NCBI RefSeq assembly: GCF_003201205.1
Contig: NZ_QICN01000003.1
Coordinates: forward strand, 124,001-188,000
DNA length: 64,000 nt
Direction of reading: 5' to 3'
Origin: Sinimarinibacterium flocculans
GTDB lineage: Bacteria; Pseudomonadota; Gammaproteobacteria; Nevskiales; Nevskiaceae
Shown here: positions 48,749-57,576 of the stretch, in pieces
Layout: the number at the start of each line of letters is the position of its first letter
Position numbering within the stretch: position 1 is the first letter of the stretch
Program-made: the position numbers and the translations under genes
Notes under the pieces: model-generated
Database searches by the model: none
Told to the model about the DNA's origin: nothing
The model's input: only the letters and a program-made list of their open reading frames with translations

Positions 48749-49645
48749 ATGTGGCGACAACACCTCCCGTCCCTGCTGCTGCTGTGCGCGGCCCTGTGCG
48801 TCGGCTGCACGCTGGCGCTGTCGCTGGGCCAGCCCAAACCGCTGTCGGCGATCGCCTGGTATGACGTGCTCGGCGAGGCGGTGACCCTGCTGGTCGCCTG
48901 CGGCTGGCTCGGCCTGGTCGTCGCCTACCGCCCGAGGGGCTGGGTCAGCCACTGTCTGATCGCCGGTACCGGCCTGCTCATCTGGTCCTACGCGCTCGAC
49001 CTGTTCGACGAGTTCTTCAAGTACGTCGGCGTCGATCATCCGCAGAGCCTGCTGGAGTCCGCACCGGCGCCGTTCGGCATGCTGCTGCTGACGGTGGGTG
49101 TCGCGGGCTGGATGCGCGAGCAGCGGATCGTCCATCGCCAGCTCACCGGCCGCGAGCATTTCCTGCGCGACCACCGCCTGCTCGACCCCCTGACCAAGCT
49201 CTACAACCGCCGTTACCTGCAGCATGCGCTGGAGCGCGAGCTGGAACTGCGCAAGCCGGACGAGCCGCTGTCGCTGCTGGTGATCGACGTCGAGGGCTTT
49301 GCCGGCTACAACCATCGCCGTGGGGCGGCGGCCGGCGACCGGCTGCTGGTGCGGATCGCCGAGTGGGTGCTGATACGCATGCGACCGTCGAGCCTGCTGT
49401 GCCGCTACGGCGGTGATCGCTTCGTGATGCTGCTGCCCGACACGCCGCTGGCCCGGGCCGCCCGCCTGGCCCGTCACCTGCAGACCCGCTTCCCCGGGGC
49501 GCACGACGATGCCGAGGACTGCACGCTGCGTTGCAGCGCGCACGTCATCGACGGCGAGGCGCGCCCGCCGGCGCCTGCCGAACTGATGAGCGCGCTCGAA
49601 CGGCATGCGCGAACCGACGAACGCCCGCAGTGGAACCCTGCGTGA
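48749..49645 (+). CDS. membrane protein with degenerate GGDEF domain
   Basis: A 298-residue protein with an N-terminal membrane region (about 4-125, four or five helices) and a C-terminal GGDEF domain (about 145-290). The domain starts DPLTKLYNRRYLQHAL and keeps NH-x6-GDRLL, but the active-site signature is RYGGDRFVML: the catalytic and metal-binding Glu at residue 224 is Arg. The earlier metal Asp region reads VIDVEGF. It is therefore unlikely to make cyclic-di-GMP and may bind nucleotide or sense a signal. The stop overlaps the AraC-family gene start (GTGA), so the pair is coupled. Confidence 0.85.
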   Translation: MWRQHLPSLLLLCAALCVGCTLALSLGQPKPLSAIAWYDVLGEAVTLLVACGWLGLVVAYRPRGWVSHCLIAGTGLLIWSYALDLFDEFFKYVGVDHPQSLLESAPAPFGMLLLTVGVAGWMREQRIVHRQLTGREHFLRDHRLLDPLTKLYNRRYLQHALERELELRKPDEPLSLLVIDVEGFAGYNHRRGAAAGDRLLVRIAEWVLIRMRPSSLLCRYGGDRFVMLLPDTPLARAARLARHLQTRFPGAHDDAEDCTLRCSAHVIDGEARPPAPAELMSALERHARTDERPQWNPA

Positions 49646-50661
49646 CCGCACCGTTCGACAGCGAGGACAAGTGCCTGTGGCTGGCGTCCTCCTGCCAGGA
49701 CCTGATCGCCCTGTGCCTGCGACGCGACGCCGACCTGAACCGCCTGCTGTCCGGAACACGGATCTTCCCGGCGAACCTGGCCGTCGAGCACCATCGCATC
49801 GCCGCGCGCGACTGGCTGAACCTCGTGCGCAACTGCCGCAGACAGGTGCCGGTCGACGATCTGGCGTTCATGACCGCCGATGCGATGCTCGCCAATCGCG
49901 ACCATGCGTTCCTGCAGATGCTGCAGTGTGCCCCGGACCTGGGCAGTGCCCTGCGCGCATGGCACCGCCATCGCGCCGGCTTCCTGCCGTTGGTGCAGGT
50001 CAGTCCCGCCGGCAGCGACCGGGACCTGAGCCTGCATCTGCGACCGGCAATCGGACTGCAGGGTCAGGATGCCTTCGTCACCGAGCTGACGGTTTCCCTG
50101 CTGATCGGCCTGGTCCGCCACCAGCTCGACGACGCCACGTCGGGCATCAGCATCGAGCTGACCACGCAGCGCCCGGCCGACATCGAATCGTACCGGCTGC
50201 ACTGGCGCATAGAGCCGAGCTTCGATGCACCGGTCAACCGCGTGCGCATTGCCTATCCGCTGCTGTTCCGCCCGTTCGCCGGTAGCGATGCACAACGCTT
50301 CGCGCAACTGCAGGCAGGCCTGCGCGCGCTCAGCCGACATAGCGGCCGTCGCATCGGTCTGCTCGAATTCCTGCGTCGACGCATGCGGCGCGCACTGCCG
50401 CAGTTGCTCGGCCTCGAACAGGCGGCGGCCGCGTTGTCGATGAGTGGCAGCTCGCTCAAGCGCCTGCTCAAGCAGCATGGCGTCAGCTATGGCGAGCTGA
50501 TCGACGAGGTGCGCAGCGAACTCGCGTGGACGCTGCTGCGCGAGCAGCGCTGGTCGAACCCGCGCGTCGCCGAACGCCTCGGCTACGCCAACGAACACAA
50601 CTTCCGCCGCGCGTTCAAGCGCTGGACCGGACGCCCGCCGAGCGCCGTCCTGGCACCGTGA
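49642..50661 (+). CDS. AraC family transcriptional regulator
   Basis: A 339-residue regulator. Residues 1-200 form an N-terminal ligand-binding domain of the kind found in OruR/ArgR-type AraC proteins (the AraC_N-type arabinose-binding-like domain), and residues about 240-339 the AraC DNA-binding domain with two helix-turn-helix units: AAAALSMSGSSLKRLLKQHG and NPRVAERLGYANEHNFRRAFKRWTG. The start is a GTG at 49642 overlapping the GGDEF gene stop. The regulated genes are unknown; candidates are the neighbouring zinc or phytate operons. No obvious binding site can be named. Confidence 0.9.
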   Translation: MTAPFDSEDKCLWLASSCQDLIALCLRRDADLNRLLSGTRIFPANLAVEHHRIAARDWLNLVRNCRRQVPVDDLAFMTADAMLANRDHAFLQMLQCAPDLGSALRAWHRHRAGFLPLVQVSPAGSDRDLSLHLRPAIGLQGQDAFVTELTVSLLIGLVRHQLDDATSGISIELTTQRPADIESYRLHWRIEPSFDAPVNRVRIAYPLLFRPFAGSDAQRFAQLQAGLRALSRHSGRRIGLLEFLRRRMRRALPQLLGLEQAAAALSMSGSSLKRLLKQHGVSYGELIDEVRSELAWTLLREQRWSNPRVAERLGYANEHNFRRAFKRWTGRPPSAVLAP

Positions 50662-50723
50662 CGGCGACGGCGGTACGGGCACGCCGTAGACTGGCGCGCG
50701 ATGCCCTGCCCGATCGTGTCCTG

Positions 50724-51245
50724 ATGTCTGCCACCGCCGCACCGCATGAAGCCGCAAGCCCGGCGGAACCCGACGTCGTGCCCTGCGGTGCGCTGGCGGA
50801 CGGCACGCTGGACGCGTTCGTCGCGGCACAGGGCATGCGCCTGCAGTGGATCGCCGATGGCGAACCGATTCCCGGCAGCTACTGGGGCGAATCCGAAGCC
50901 GGGCTGCAGAAAGACACCCTGTTCGTCCGGCGCGACACGCCGGTGCACTCGGCACTGCACGAGCTTTGCCACTGGCTCTGCATGGACCCGTCGCGGCGCC
51001 AGCGCCTGCAGACCGACGCAGGTGGCGAGGACATCGAGGAAGCGGGCGTCTGCTATCTGCAGGCCCTGCTTGCCGAGACCGTCCCCGGTTACTCGCGGGC
51101 CCGCCTGTTTGCCGACATGGATGCCTGGGGCTATCACTACCGCCTCGGCAGCGCCCGGGCGTGGTTCGAGCAGGATGCCGAGGATGCGCGGGCCTGGCTG
51201 CGCCGGCACGGACTGATCGACGCCGAAGACCGCCCCTGCGGGTAG
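50724..51245 (+). CDS. HExxH-containing protein of unknown function
   Basis: A 173-residue cytoplasmic protein with no signal peptide. Its centre has SALHELCHWLCMD, an HExxH zincin motif, and about 25 residues later an acidic EDIEEAGVCYLQALL helix that could give the third metal ligand. The arrangement of a small domain around H-E-x-x-H-W recalls EpmC-type (YfcM) EF-P hydroxylases, but similarity beyond the motif is not clear to me and the call is left open. It may be a metalloprotease-like or metal-binding protein. The ATG at 50724 is 62 nt after the AraC gene and it ends 26 nt before the His-rich gene. Confidence 0.75.
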   Translation: MSATAAPHEAASPAEPDVVPCGALADGTLDAFVAAQGMRLQWIADGEPIPGSYWGESEAGLQKDTLFVRRDTPVHSALHELCHWLCMDPSRRQRLQTDAGGEDIEEAGVCYLQALLAETVPGYSRARLFADMDAWGYHYRLGSARAWFEQDAEDARAWLRRHGLIDAEDRPCG

Positions 51246-51271
51246 TCGCGAGGCTTGACAGGCCCGTTACA

Positions 51272-51565
51272 ATGCCGCTCATGCGTCGGCACCTGCCCAG
51301 ACACCTGCTGCTGATCCTGACCCTGGTCCTCGGCCAGTGGCTGGCGATCGCGCATGCGCACGAGCACGCCGCGCTCTCGGTCGATCAGGTCTGCCAGATC
51401 TGTCTGCATGCGCCGGGGATCGACACCGGCGCCCTCGGCGGCAAGCCCGCCTTCCTGCCGCCCCCGCCAAGCGGCGAAGCCCCCGGCTACCTGCCGCCGC
51501 CGGCAACGGCGCGGGCGCACCATCACCACACCCGTATCCGCGGTCCTCCGGCCGTCACCCGCTGA
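51272..51565 (+). CDS. small exported His-rich metal-binding protein (DUF2946-like)
   Basis: A 97-residue exported protein. A strong signal sequence (LLLILTLVLGQWLAIAHA) is followed by a HEHAALSVDQVCQICLHAP block with a Cys-x2-Cys pair and His residues, a Pro-rich middle, and a tail with a run of four His. This layout resembles DUF2946-type proteins that accompany copper or zinc TonB receptors. The start could be 51272 or an ATG three codons later (51281). It lies 98 nt before the ZnuD-like receptor and is probably the first gene of that operon. Likely role: periplasmic metal capture or sensing. Confidence 0.7.
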   Translation: MPLMRRHLPRHLLLILTLVLGQWLAIAHAHEHAALSVDQVCQICLHAPGIDTGALGGKPAFLPPPPSGEAPGYLPPPATARAHHHHTRIRGPPAVTR

Positions 51566-51663
51566 CGCCCGCTTTCGGAGCGCGCCGCCGCGATGTTGCG
51601 GCGTGCAGCGTTCCGCCGTGAATCGGCGCGTGCCCGCGCGGCACGTGCCCTGTTCCAGGACCC

Positions 51664-53832
51664 ATGATGGATACCCCTATTTGCATCCGCGTTTCGTGCG
51701 CGCTGTTCGCAGCCGCATTGCCCGCACTGGCTCACGGCCAGTCGCCACCCCCTGAAGAACCCGTAGAACTCGAGGAAATCATCGTCCGCTCCGGCCCGTT
51801 CGAGCGAACGGCCGATGAGCTTGTCCAACCTGTCGACGTCCTCAGCGGCGAGGCGCTCGAACGCCGCCGTCGCGGCACCGTCGGCGACGTGCTCGCCGAC
51901 CGCCCCGGCATCGCCAATGCCAGCTTCGGCCCGGGCGTCGGCCGGCCGGTGATCCGCGGCCAGGGCGGCCCGCGCGTGCTGCTGCTGGAGAACAGCATCG
52001 CCTCGATGGACGCCTCGTCGATCAGCGCCGACCACGCGGTGACGGTCGACCCGCTCGACGCCGACCAGATCGAGGTCATCAAGGGCCCGGCGACGCTGAT
52101 CTATGGCGGCGCCGCGTCGGCCGGCATCGTCAACGTCATCGACGACCGCCTGCCGGACATCGTCGTGCCGGGCCTGCGCCTGCGCGGCAACCTCTCCTAC
52201 GGCGACAACGGCGACGAGCGCAATGGCGCCCTGCGCGCGCGCTACGGCGTCGGCGAGTTCCAGCTCGGCGCCAACGTGGCCCGGCGAGAAGCCGGCGAGT
52301 TCGACATTCCCGGCTACGCGACACGCGCCGGTGCCGACGCGCACGAGGGACATGACCACGCCGAGGAGGAGGAAGAGGAGCGTTACGGCGTGCTCGATAA
52401 CAGCGATCTGCGCACCGACAGCTACGGCGCATCGGCCGCCTGGGTCCGCGACCGCAGCATGCTCGGCGTGGCGGTGACGCGCTTCGAATCCAACTACGGC
52501 ATTCCCGGACACGGGCACGCCCACGAGGAAGACGCCGGCGAAGAAGAGGAGGCGCACAGCCACGACGGTGTGCGCATCGACATGGAGCAGACGCGCACCG
52601 ACCTGCGTGGCCTGCTCTACGACCCGCTGCCGGGATTCGACCGTCTGGAGCTGCGCGCCGGCGTCAACGACTACCGGCACCGGGAGATCGAGCCCGGCGG
52701 CGAGGTCGGCACGACCTTCGACGTGCAGGAGACCGAAACCCGCATCGAACTCGCCCATCGGCCCCTCGGCGAATGGGTCGGCGTCGCCGGCCTGCACGTC
52801 AGTCACCGGGACTTCGAGGCCGTGGGCGAGGAAGCGTTCGTCCCGCCCGTCGTCACCCGTGGCCTGGGGCTGTTCCTCGTCGAGAGCCGCAAGATCGCCG
52901 GCCACGAGTTCGAGATCGGCGCCCGCGTCGATCAGGTCGAACACGAACCGCAGTCCGATGCGCTCGCGGACACGGACTTCACGCCGCTGAGCCTGTCGAC
53001 CGGCATCAACTTCCTGTTCGGCGATCACCTGCACCTGCGCGTCAACCTGCAGCGTGCGCAGCGTGCACCGGCGGCCGAGGAGCTGTACGCCTTCGGCCCG
53101 CACCTGGCGACACTGGCCTTCGAGCGGGGCGATGTCGCGCTCGATGTGGAGACGGCGAACAACCTCGATCTCAGCTTCGGCCGCGACCGCGGTCGCTGGA
53201 CCTGGGAAGTCGGCGCGTTCTACAACCGCATCAACGACTATGTGTTCCTGCGCGAAGTCGACGAGGGTCTGAACGCGGACGGCAGCGGCACGCCGTCATC
53301 CGACGGCGTCGCCGACCGGGTCGACGAGTCGGGCACCTTCGAGGCCGACGGCGAGCTGCTGCTGGTGGATGTGACGCAGCAGGATGCCGAGTTCTACGGC
53401 GCCGAGATCTGGCTGCGCCACCAGCTTATCGACGAAGGACCGTTGCGCCTCGCCGTTCGCGGTTTCGGCGATACCGTTCGCGGGCGCCTGCGGTCCGGCG
53501 GACAGAATCTTCCGCGCATCTCGCCGTCGCGCCTGGGCATCAGCGCCGACGCCGAGTTCGGCGACTGGTCCGCGGCACTGGGCTACACGCGCGTGTTCGA
53601 ACACGATCGTCTGGCGCCGCTGGAGACCAACACGCCCGGACACGATCTGGTGTCGGCCGACCTGGAATACGCGCTGCCGTTCCAGAACGTACGCACCACG
53701 ATCTACCTGCAGGGCCGCAACCTGCTCGACGAGAAGCAACGACTGAGCACGTCGTTCCTCAAGGACGTGGCGCCTCAGCCCGGACGCTCGCTGTTCGTCG
53801 GGCTGCGCTTCGATTTCCTCTCGCCGGTCTGA
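51664..53832 (+). CDS. znuD: ZnuD-like TonB-dependent zinc receptor
   Basis: A 722-residue outer-membrane receptor. Signal peptide 1-26; the plug has EIIVRSGPFERTADELVQPV, then PVIRGQGGPRVLLLENSIASMD, SADHAVTVDPLDADQIEVIKGPATLIYGGAASAGIVNVID, close to Neisseria ZnuD. Two loops are metal-binding in composition: residues 227-239 (HEGHDHAEEEEEE) and 283-300 (HGHAHEEDAGEEEEAHSH). DFYGAEIWL and RVPAARLG-like blocks near the C terminus and the final RFDFLSPV complete the barrel. It is followed by an AztD-like lipoprotein. Zinc is the inferred substrate; other divalent metals remain possible. Confidence 0.9.
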   Translation: MMDTPICIRVSCALFAAALPALAHGQSPPPEEPVELEEIIVRSGPFERTADELVQPVDVLSGEALERRRRGTVGDVLADRPGIANASFGPGVGRPVIRGQGGPRVLLLENSIASMDASSISADHAVTVDPLDADQIEVIKGPATLIYGGAASAGIVNVIDDRLPDIVVPGLRLRGNLSYGDNGDERNGALRARYGVGEFQLGANVARREAGEFDIPGYATRAGADAHEGHDHAEEEEEERYGVLDNSDLRTDSYGASAAWVRDRSMLGVAVTRFESNYGIPGHGHAHEEDAGEEEEAHSHDGVRIDMEQTRTDLRGLLYDPLPGFDRLELRAGVNDYRHREIEPGGEVGTTFDVQETETRIELAHRPLGEWVGVAGLHVSHRDFEAVGEEAFVPPVVTRGLGLFLVESRKIAGHEFEIGARVDQVEHEPQSDALADTDFTPLSLSTGINFLFGDHLHLRVNLQRAQRAPAAEELYAFGPHLATLAFERGDVALDVETANNLDLSFGRDRGRWTWEVGAFYNRINDYVFLREVDEGLNADGSGTPSSDGVADRVDESGTFEADGELLLVDVTQQDAEFYGAEIWLRHQLIDEGPLRLAVRGFGDTVRGRLRSGGQNLPRISPSRLGISADAEFGDWSAALGYTRVFEHDRLAPLETNTPGHDLVSADLEYALPFQNVRTTIYLQGRNLLDEKQRLSTSFLKDVAPQPGRSLFVGLRFDFLSPV

Positions 53833-53926
53833 GCCCTGTCGTTGCCCGGCGCCCTGCGCCACACCCTTCCACTGCATGTCGCGGTGCTTCGCTGCCTGCG
53901 CGCGAAGACCGCCAAGGAGTCATCCC

Positions 53927-55189
53927 ATGTTGAATGCCCTTCGTACTGCTTCCTTTCTGCGCCTTTCGCTGATCGCCGTCGCAGCGTCGCTCGCTGCCTG
54001 CAACGATGACGACGCCCTGCGCGGCGGCGACGATCACGACCACACCGAATCCGGCGGCCGTCTTGCCTTCGCCACTGTCGAGGGCGATCCGCAGCTGCTG
54101 GTCCACGATCTCGACAGTGGCCAGACCACCGCCATCGCTCTGAGCAACGCGCCCACCGCCGTCTACGCCAGCCCCGAGGGACGCTACGCCGTCGTCGTGC
54201 AGTCCGGGGCAGGCCAGGTCAACTTCGTCGACGGCGGCATCTGGCTGCACGACGATCACGCCCATGCCGACGAACCCGAACTGCTCGACTTCACCCTGTT
54301 CGGCGCCAAACCGGCGCACTACCAGACGCACGAGGAGCAGGCGGCACTGTTCTACGACGGCGAGGGCGGCACGCCGGCCAAGTTCGACATCTTCTCCGAC
54401 GAAAGTCTGGCCGACGGTGGTGTGCTGGCCTCACAGACACTCCCGGCTGCCGTGCACGGCGTCGCCGAACCGCGCGACGGCTACGTGCTGGCCGTCGACT
54501 ACTCCGCCGAGGAAGCGGCCGCCGGTGCACCGCGCAGCGCCGTCAAGCTCTACGAACTGCATGACGACCACTTCCACGACGAAGGCCGCTTCGAGACCCT
54601 CTGCGAGAACCTGCACGGCAGCGCCACCAACGAGGACTATGTAGCGTTCGGCTGCCAGGATGGCGTGCTCGTGATCGAACAGGACGGCAGCAGCTTCACC
54701 GACAGCAAGATCGCGATCGACCGCCGCATCACGCAGATGGCCGGCCACCACGCGGTCCCGTTCCTGGTCGCGTTTGCCGGTGCCGCCGACGACGACGCGC
54801 TGTTCGTGATCGATCCGGCGGCGGGATCAGCCGAAGCGTTCGACTGGAAAGACGGCGCCGCCGTGAACCGCCGTCAGCACACCTTCGATGCGCACGGCGA
54901 ACATCTGCTGATTCTCGACAGCGCGGGCACGTTGCACGTGCTCGAAGTCCACGACGATCACTTCGACGTTGCCGGCCGCATCGACGTACTGACCGGCGAC
55001 GACACCGCCGCGCGCATGGCCACCAGCGCCGGCGGCGATCTCGCCTTCGTGACCGACAGCGCCGGCAAGTCCGTCGTGGTGGTCGATCTGGAAGACCTCG
55101 AGGTCGTCGACCACATCGACCTCGGCTTCGCGCCAGTCGGCATCGCCTGGCTCGGTATTGCCGAGGAGGAGCACGGGCACGACCACTGA
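53927..55189 (+). CDS. AztD-like metal-binding beta-propeller lipoprotein
   Basis: A 420-residue protein. The lipoprotein signal ends LAAC (Cys25), then a His/Asp cluster DDHDHTE. The mature domain is a beta-propeller with blades such as DPQLLVHDLDSGQ and DDDALFVIDPAAGSA, resembling the zinc chaperone AztD, which passes zinc to the binding protein of an ABC importer. More metal-site-like clusters follow: LHDDHAHADE, HDDHFHDEG, VHDDHFDV and the C-terminal EEEHGHDH. Known AztD proteins are soluble; this one is lipid-anchored. An AAGGAG site precedes the ATG. No aztABC importer is in the window. It is 94 nt after the ZnuD-like receptor. Confidence 0.83.
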   Translation: MLNALRTASFLRLSLIAVAASLAACNDDDALRGGDDHDHTESGGRLAFATVEGDPQLLVHDLDSGQTTAIALSNAPTAVYASPEGRYAVVVQSGAGQVNFVDGGIWLHDDHAHADEPELLDFTLFGAKPAHYQTHEEQAALFYDGEGGTPAKFDIFSDESLADGGVLASQTLPAAVHGVAEPRDGYVLAVDYSAEEAAAGAPRSAVKLYELHDDHFHDEGRFETLCENLHGSATNEDYVAFGCQDGVLVIEQDGSSFTDSKIAIDRRITQMAGHHAVPFLVAFAGAADDDALFVIDPAAGSAEAFDWKDGAAVNRRQHTFDAHGEHLLILDSAGTLHVLEVHDDHFDVAGRIDVLTGDDTAARMATSAGGDLAFVTDSAGKSVVVVDLEDLEVVDHIDLGFAPVGIAWLGIAEEEHGHDH

Positions 55190-55209
55190 GGCAGCCTTGG
55201 TAAATGAAG

Positions 55210-55242
55210 AAAGGCCGGTGCGATGCTGCACCGGCCTTTTTC
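55210..55242 (+). terminator. rho-independent terminator of the zinc operon
   Basis: AAAGGCCGGTGC and GCACCGGCCTTT form a 12-bp perfect stem followed by TTTTC. It begins 20 bases after the AztD-like stop codon. Confidence 0.9.
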
Positions 55243-55311
55243 GTGTCGCCGACCGCTGTCCTTTGGATCTTTCGCCCCAGCCATCCATGGCGCAGCGGCG
55301 CGCTACCTAGA

Positions 55312-55383
55312 CCGACCGGCCCGGCCATCCGTGGCCGGGCCGGTCGGGATCGCAGCGAGTGCCACTGGCACTCGCTGCGATCC
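55312..55383. repeat. two tandem long perfect inverted repeats
   Basis: Hairpin one has a 16-bp perfect stem (CCGACCGGCCCGGCCA, 55312-55327, with its complement at 55332-55347) and loop TCCG. Hairpin two starts within the same GG: GGATCGCAGCGAGTGCCA (47-64 of the 55300s) and its perfect complement at 55366-55383 around one C. Together they form a cruciform-prone 72-base unit ending two bases before the gpmA stop. There is no T run on either strand. They may act as a 3'-end block for gpmA or as a repetitive extragenic element. Confidence 0.75.
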
Positions 55384-55384
55384 C

Positions 55385-56137
55385 TCACCCCCGCGTCTTC
55401 GCCTGGTTCGCGACGGCCTCGGCGGCCTTCTTCGCCGCCTCGGCGTCGCCGAGATAGCGGTGAGCATGCACGCTCAGGTCCTCGCGCAGTTCGAACAGCA
55501 GCGGGATGCCGGTCGGGATGTTGAGATCGATGATGTCCTTGTCGGACACATGGTTCAGATACTTGTAGAGCGCGCGCAGCGAGTTGCCGTGGGCGGTCAC
55601 GAGCACGGTCTGGCCGGCCTTGAGCTGCGGTGCGATGGCGTCGTGCCAGTAGGGCAGCACGCGATCGAGCGTCGTCTTCAGCGACTCGGTCGCCGGCAGC
55701 ACGGCGGCGTCGAGCCGACGGTAACGGCGGTCATAGCGGGGATGGCCGCCGTCGTGCTCGTCGAGCGGCGGCGGCGGAATGTCGTACGAGCGGCGCCAGA
55801 TCTTGACCTGCGCCTCGCCGTGCTTGGCCGTGGTCTCGGCCTTGTCGAGGCCCTGCAGCGCACCGTAGTGGCGTTCGTTGAGCCGCCAGGTCTTGTGAAC
55901 GGGCAGCCACATCTGGTCCATGACGTCGAGCGCGGTGTACATCGTGCGGATCGCGCGGCGCAGCACCGAGGTGTGGGCCACGTCGAACAGCAGACCCTCC
56001 TCGCGCATCAGTTCGCCGGCCTTGACCGCTTCCTGGCGGCCCTGTTCGGTGATGTCGACGTCCACCCAGCCGGTGAAGCGGTTGTCGAGATTCCATTGGC
56101 TCTGGCCGTGGCGCAGAAGAACGAGTTTTCTGGTCAT
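55385..56137 (-). CDS. gpmA: 2,3-bisphosphoglycerate-dependent phosphoglycerate mutase
   Basis: GpmA interconverts 3- and 2-phosphoglycerate in glycolysis. The 250-residue protein has the phospho-His signature [12 protein letters not shown], then [21 protein letters not shown] and [16 protein letters not shown], and the second active-site His in [14 protein letters not shown]. The ATG at 56137 gives this standard start; a 28-codon upstream extension is rejected. It is 31 nt downstream of scoB, so it is probably read from the same transcript as the ketone-body genes. A double hairpin follows. Confidence 0.97.
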   Translation of the reverse strand: MTRKLVLLRHGQSQWNLDNRFTGWVDVDITEQGRQEAVKAGELMREEGLLFDVAHTSVLRRAIRTMYTALDVMDQMWLPVHKTWRLNERHYGALQGLDKAETTAKHGEAQVKIWRRSYDIPPPPLDEHDGGHPRYDRRYRRLDAAVLPATESLKTTLDRVLPYWHDAIAPQLKAGQTVLVTAHGNSLRALYKYLNHVSDKDIIDLNIPTGIPLLFELREDLSVHAHRYLGDAEAAKKAAEAVANQAKTRG

Positions 56138-56168
56138 TGCGGTTCTCTGGTGGAAGGCGGACGCACGG

Positions 56169-56798
56169 TCACGCCAGGACGGGCGCGCCGGTCTTGGTCC
56201 GGACTTCGTCGATGCCGACACCGGGCGCCAGTTCGACGAGCTTCAGGCCCAGCGGCGTCACGTCGAGCACGCACAGGTCGGTGATGATGCGGTTGACCAC
56301 GCCCACGCCGGTCAGCGGCAGCGTGCATTGCTTGAGGATCTTGTGCTCGCCGTTCTTGGCGGTGTGCTCCATCAGCACGACGACGCGCTTGACGCCTGCG
56401 ACGAGGTCCATCGCGCCGCCCATGCCCTTGACCATCTTGCCGGGGATCATCCAGTTGGCGATGTCGCCGCTGTCGGTCACCTGCATGGCGCCGAGGATCG
56501 ACAGGTTGATGTGGCCGCCGCGGATCATGCCGAAGGAGTCGGCGCTGCTGAAGAACGCGCTGCCGGGCACCGTGGTGATGGTCTGCTTGCCGGCGTTGAT
56601 CAGGTCGGCGTCGACTTCGTTCTCCCGGGGAAACGGTCCGATACCCAGCAGGCCGTTCTCGCTCTGCAGCCAGACGTCCATGCCCTCGGGGATGAAGTTG
56701 GCCACCAGCGTCGGCAGGCCGATGCCCAGGTTCACGTAGTAGCCGTCCTGCAATTCCCTGGCGGCGCGCTGCGCCATTTCGTCGCGTGTCCAGGCCAT
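56169..56798 (-). CDS. scoB: 3-oxoacid CoA-transferase subunit B
   Basis: ScoB with ScoA moves CoA from succinyl-CoA to acetoacetate, giving acetoacetyl-CoA for thiolysis. The 209-residue protein has the family [10 protein letters not shown] near residue 47, the catalytic Glu segment typical of the beta subunit, and [14 protein letters not shown] and [21 protein letters not shown]. The ATG at 56798 is chosen by family start ([17 protein letters not shown]). It lies 32 nt after scoA. Together with HMG-CoA lyase upstream it finishes leucine breakdown. Confidence 0.96.
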   Translation of the reverse strand: MAWTRDEMAQRAARELQDGYYVNLGIGLPTLVANFIPEGMDVWLQSENGLLGIGPFPRENEVDADLINAGKQTITTVPGSAFFSSADSFGMIRGGHINLSILGAMQVTDSGDIANWMIPGKMVKGMGGAMDLVAGVKRVVVLMEHTAKNGEHKILKQCTLPLTGVGVVNRIITDLCVLDVTPLGLKLVELAPGVGIDEVRTKTGAPVLA

Positions 56799-56830
56799 GG
56801 CTGTTCTCCGGTCGGATGACGCCTGCGACG

Positions 56831-57526
56831 TCATGGGCTCACCGTGCGCTGTTCGATGCGCTTTTCGGGGTTCGGGTTGTGTACCAGCCGCTGCACGAAG
56901 ATGCCCGGCGTGTGGATCTGGTCGGGGTCGAGCGCACCGACCTCGACGATCTCCTCGGCTTCCGCAACCGTGACGCGACCGGCCGTGGCGATCATCGGAT
57001 TGAAGTTGCGCGCGGTCTTGCGGAACACCAGGTTGCCGGTCCTGTCGGCCTTCCAGGCCTTGACCAGCGACACGTCGGCGCGCAGTGCGCGCTCCATGAC
57101 GTAGTGCTCGCCATCGAACTCGCGGGTTTCCTTGCCTTCGGCCACCAGCGTGCCGTAGCCCGTCTTGGTGTAGAACGCGGGGATGCCCGCGCCGCCGGCA
57201 CGCAGCTTCTCCGCCAGCGTGCCCTGCGGCGTGAACTCCAGCTCGAGCTCGCCGGACAGGAACTGGCGCTCGAACTCCTTGTTCTCGCCGACGTACGACG
57301 AGATCATTTTCCTGATCTGGCGCGTGGTCAGCAGCATGCCGAGCCCGAAGCCGTCGACGCCGGCGTTGTTCGAGATGACCGTCAGGTTCTTCTTGCCGGT
57401 ATCGCGCAGCGCCGCGATCAGCGCTTCCGGAATGCCGCACAGGCCGAAGCCGCCCACCGCGAGGGTCTGGCCATCGGCGACGATGTCGGCCAGCGCCGCA
57501 GCGGCACTGGGATAGAGCTTGTTCAC
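56831..57526 (-). CDS. scoA: 3-oxoacid CoA-transferase subunit A
   Basis: The partner of ScoB. The 231-residue protein starts with a GTG at 57526 ([16 protein letters not shown]) behind an AGGAGG ribosome site; a 53-codon upstream extension has no similarity. [16 protein letters not shown] is the glycine-rich CoA-binding opening, and FIGNNAG-type [36 protein letters not shown] and KARTAANFNP-like [13 protein letters not shown] are standard for the alpha subunit. It is 50 nt downstream of HMG-CoA lyase. Confidence 0.95.
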   Translation of the reverse strand: MNKLYPSAAAALADIVADGQTLAVGGFGLCGIPEALIAALRDTGKKNLTVISNNAGVDGFGLGMLLTTRQIRKMISSYVGENKEFERQFLSGELELEFTPQGTLAEKLRAGGAGIPAFYTKTGYGTLVAEGKETREFDGEHYVMERALRADVSLVKAWKADRTGNLVFRKTARNFNPMIATAGRVTVAEAEEIVEVGALDPDQIHTPGIFVQRLVHNPNPEKRIEQRTVSP

Positions 57527-57576
57527 GAGATCCTCCTGATGGCGGGCGCCGATTCTAACCCTGAGCGCAATCCGGG

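Noticed and set aside
51255-51273. TTGACA and TACAAT as a sigma-70 promoter for the zinc operon
   Set aside because: The two hexamers are only 7 bases apart, far from the 16-18 needed, so they cannot form one promoter.
51240-51290. A Zur-binding palindrome before the zinc operon
   Set aside because: Only a half-site-like GTTACAAT is seen; no inverted partner is present, so no site is claimed.
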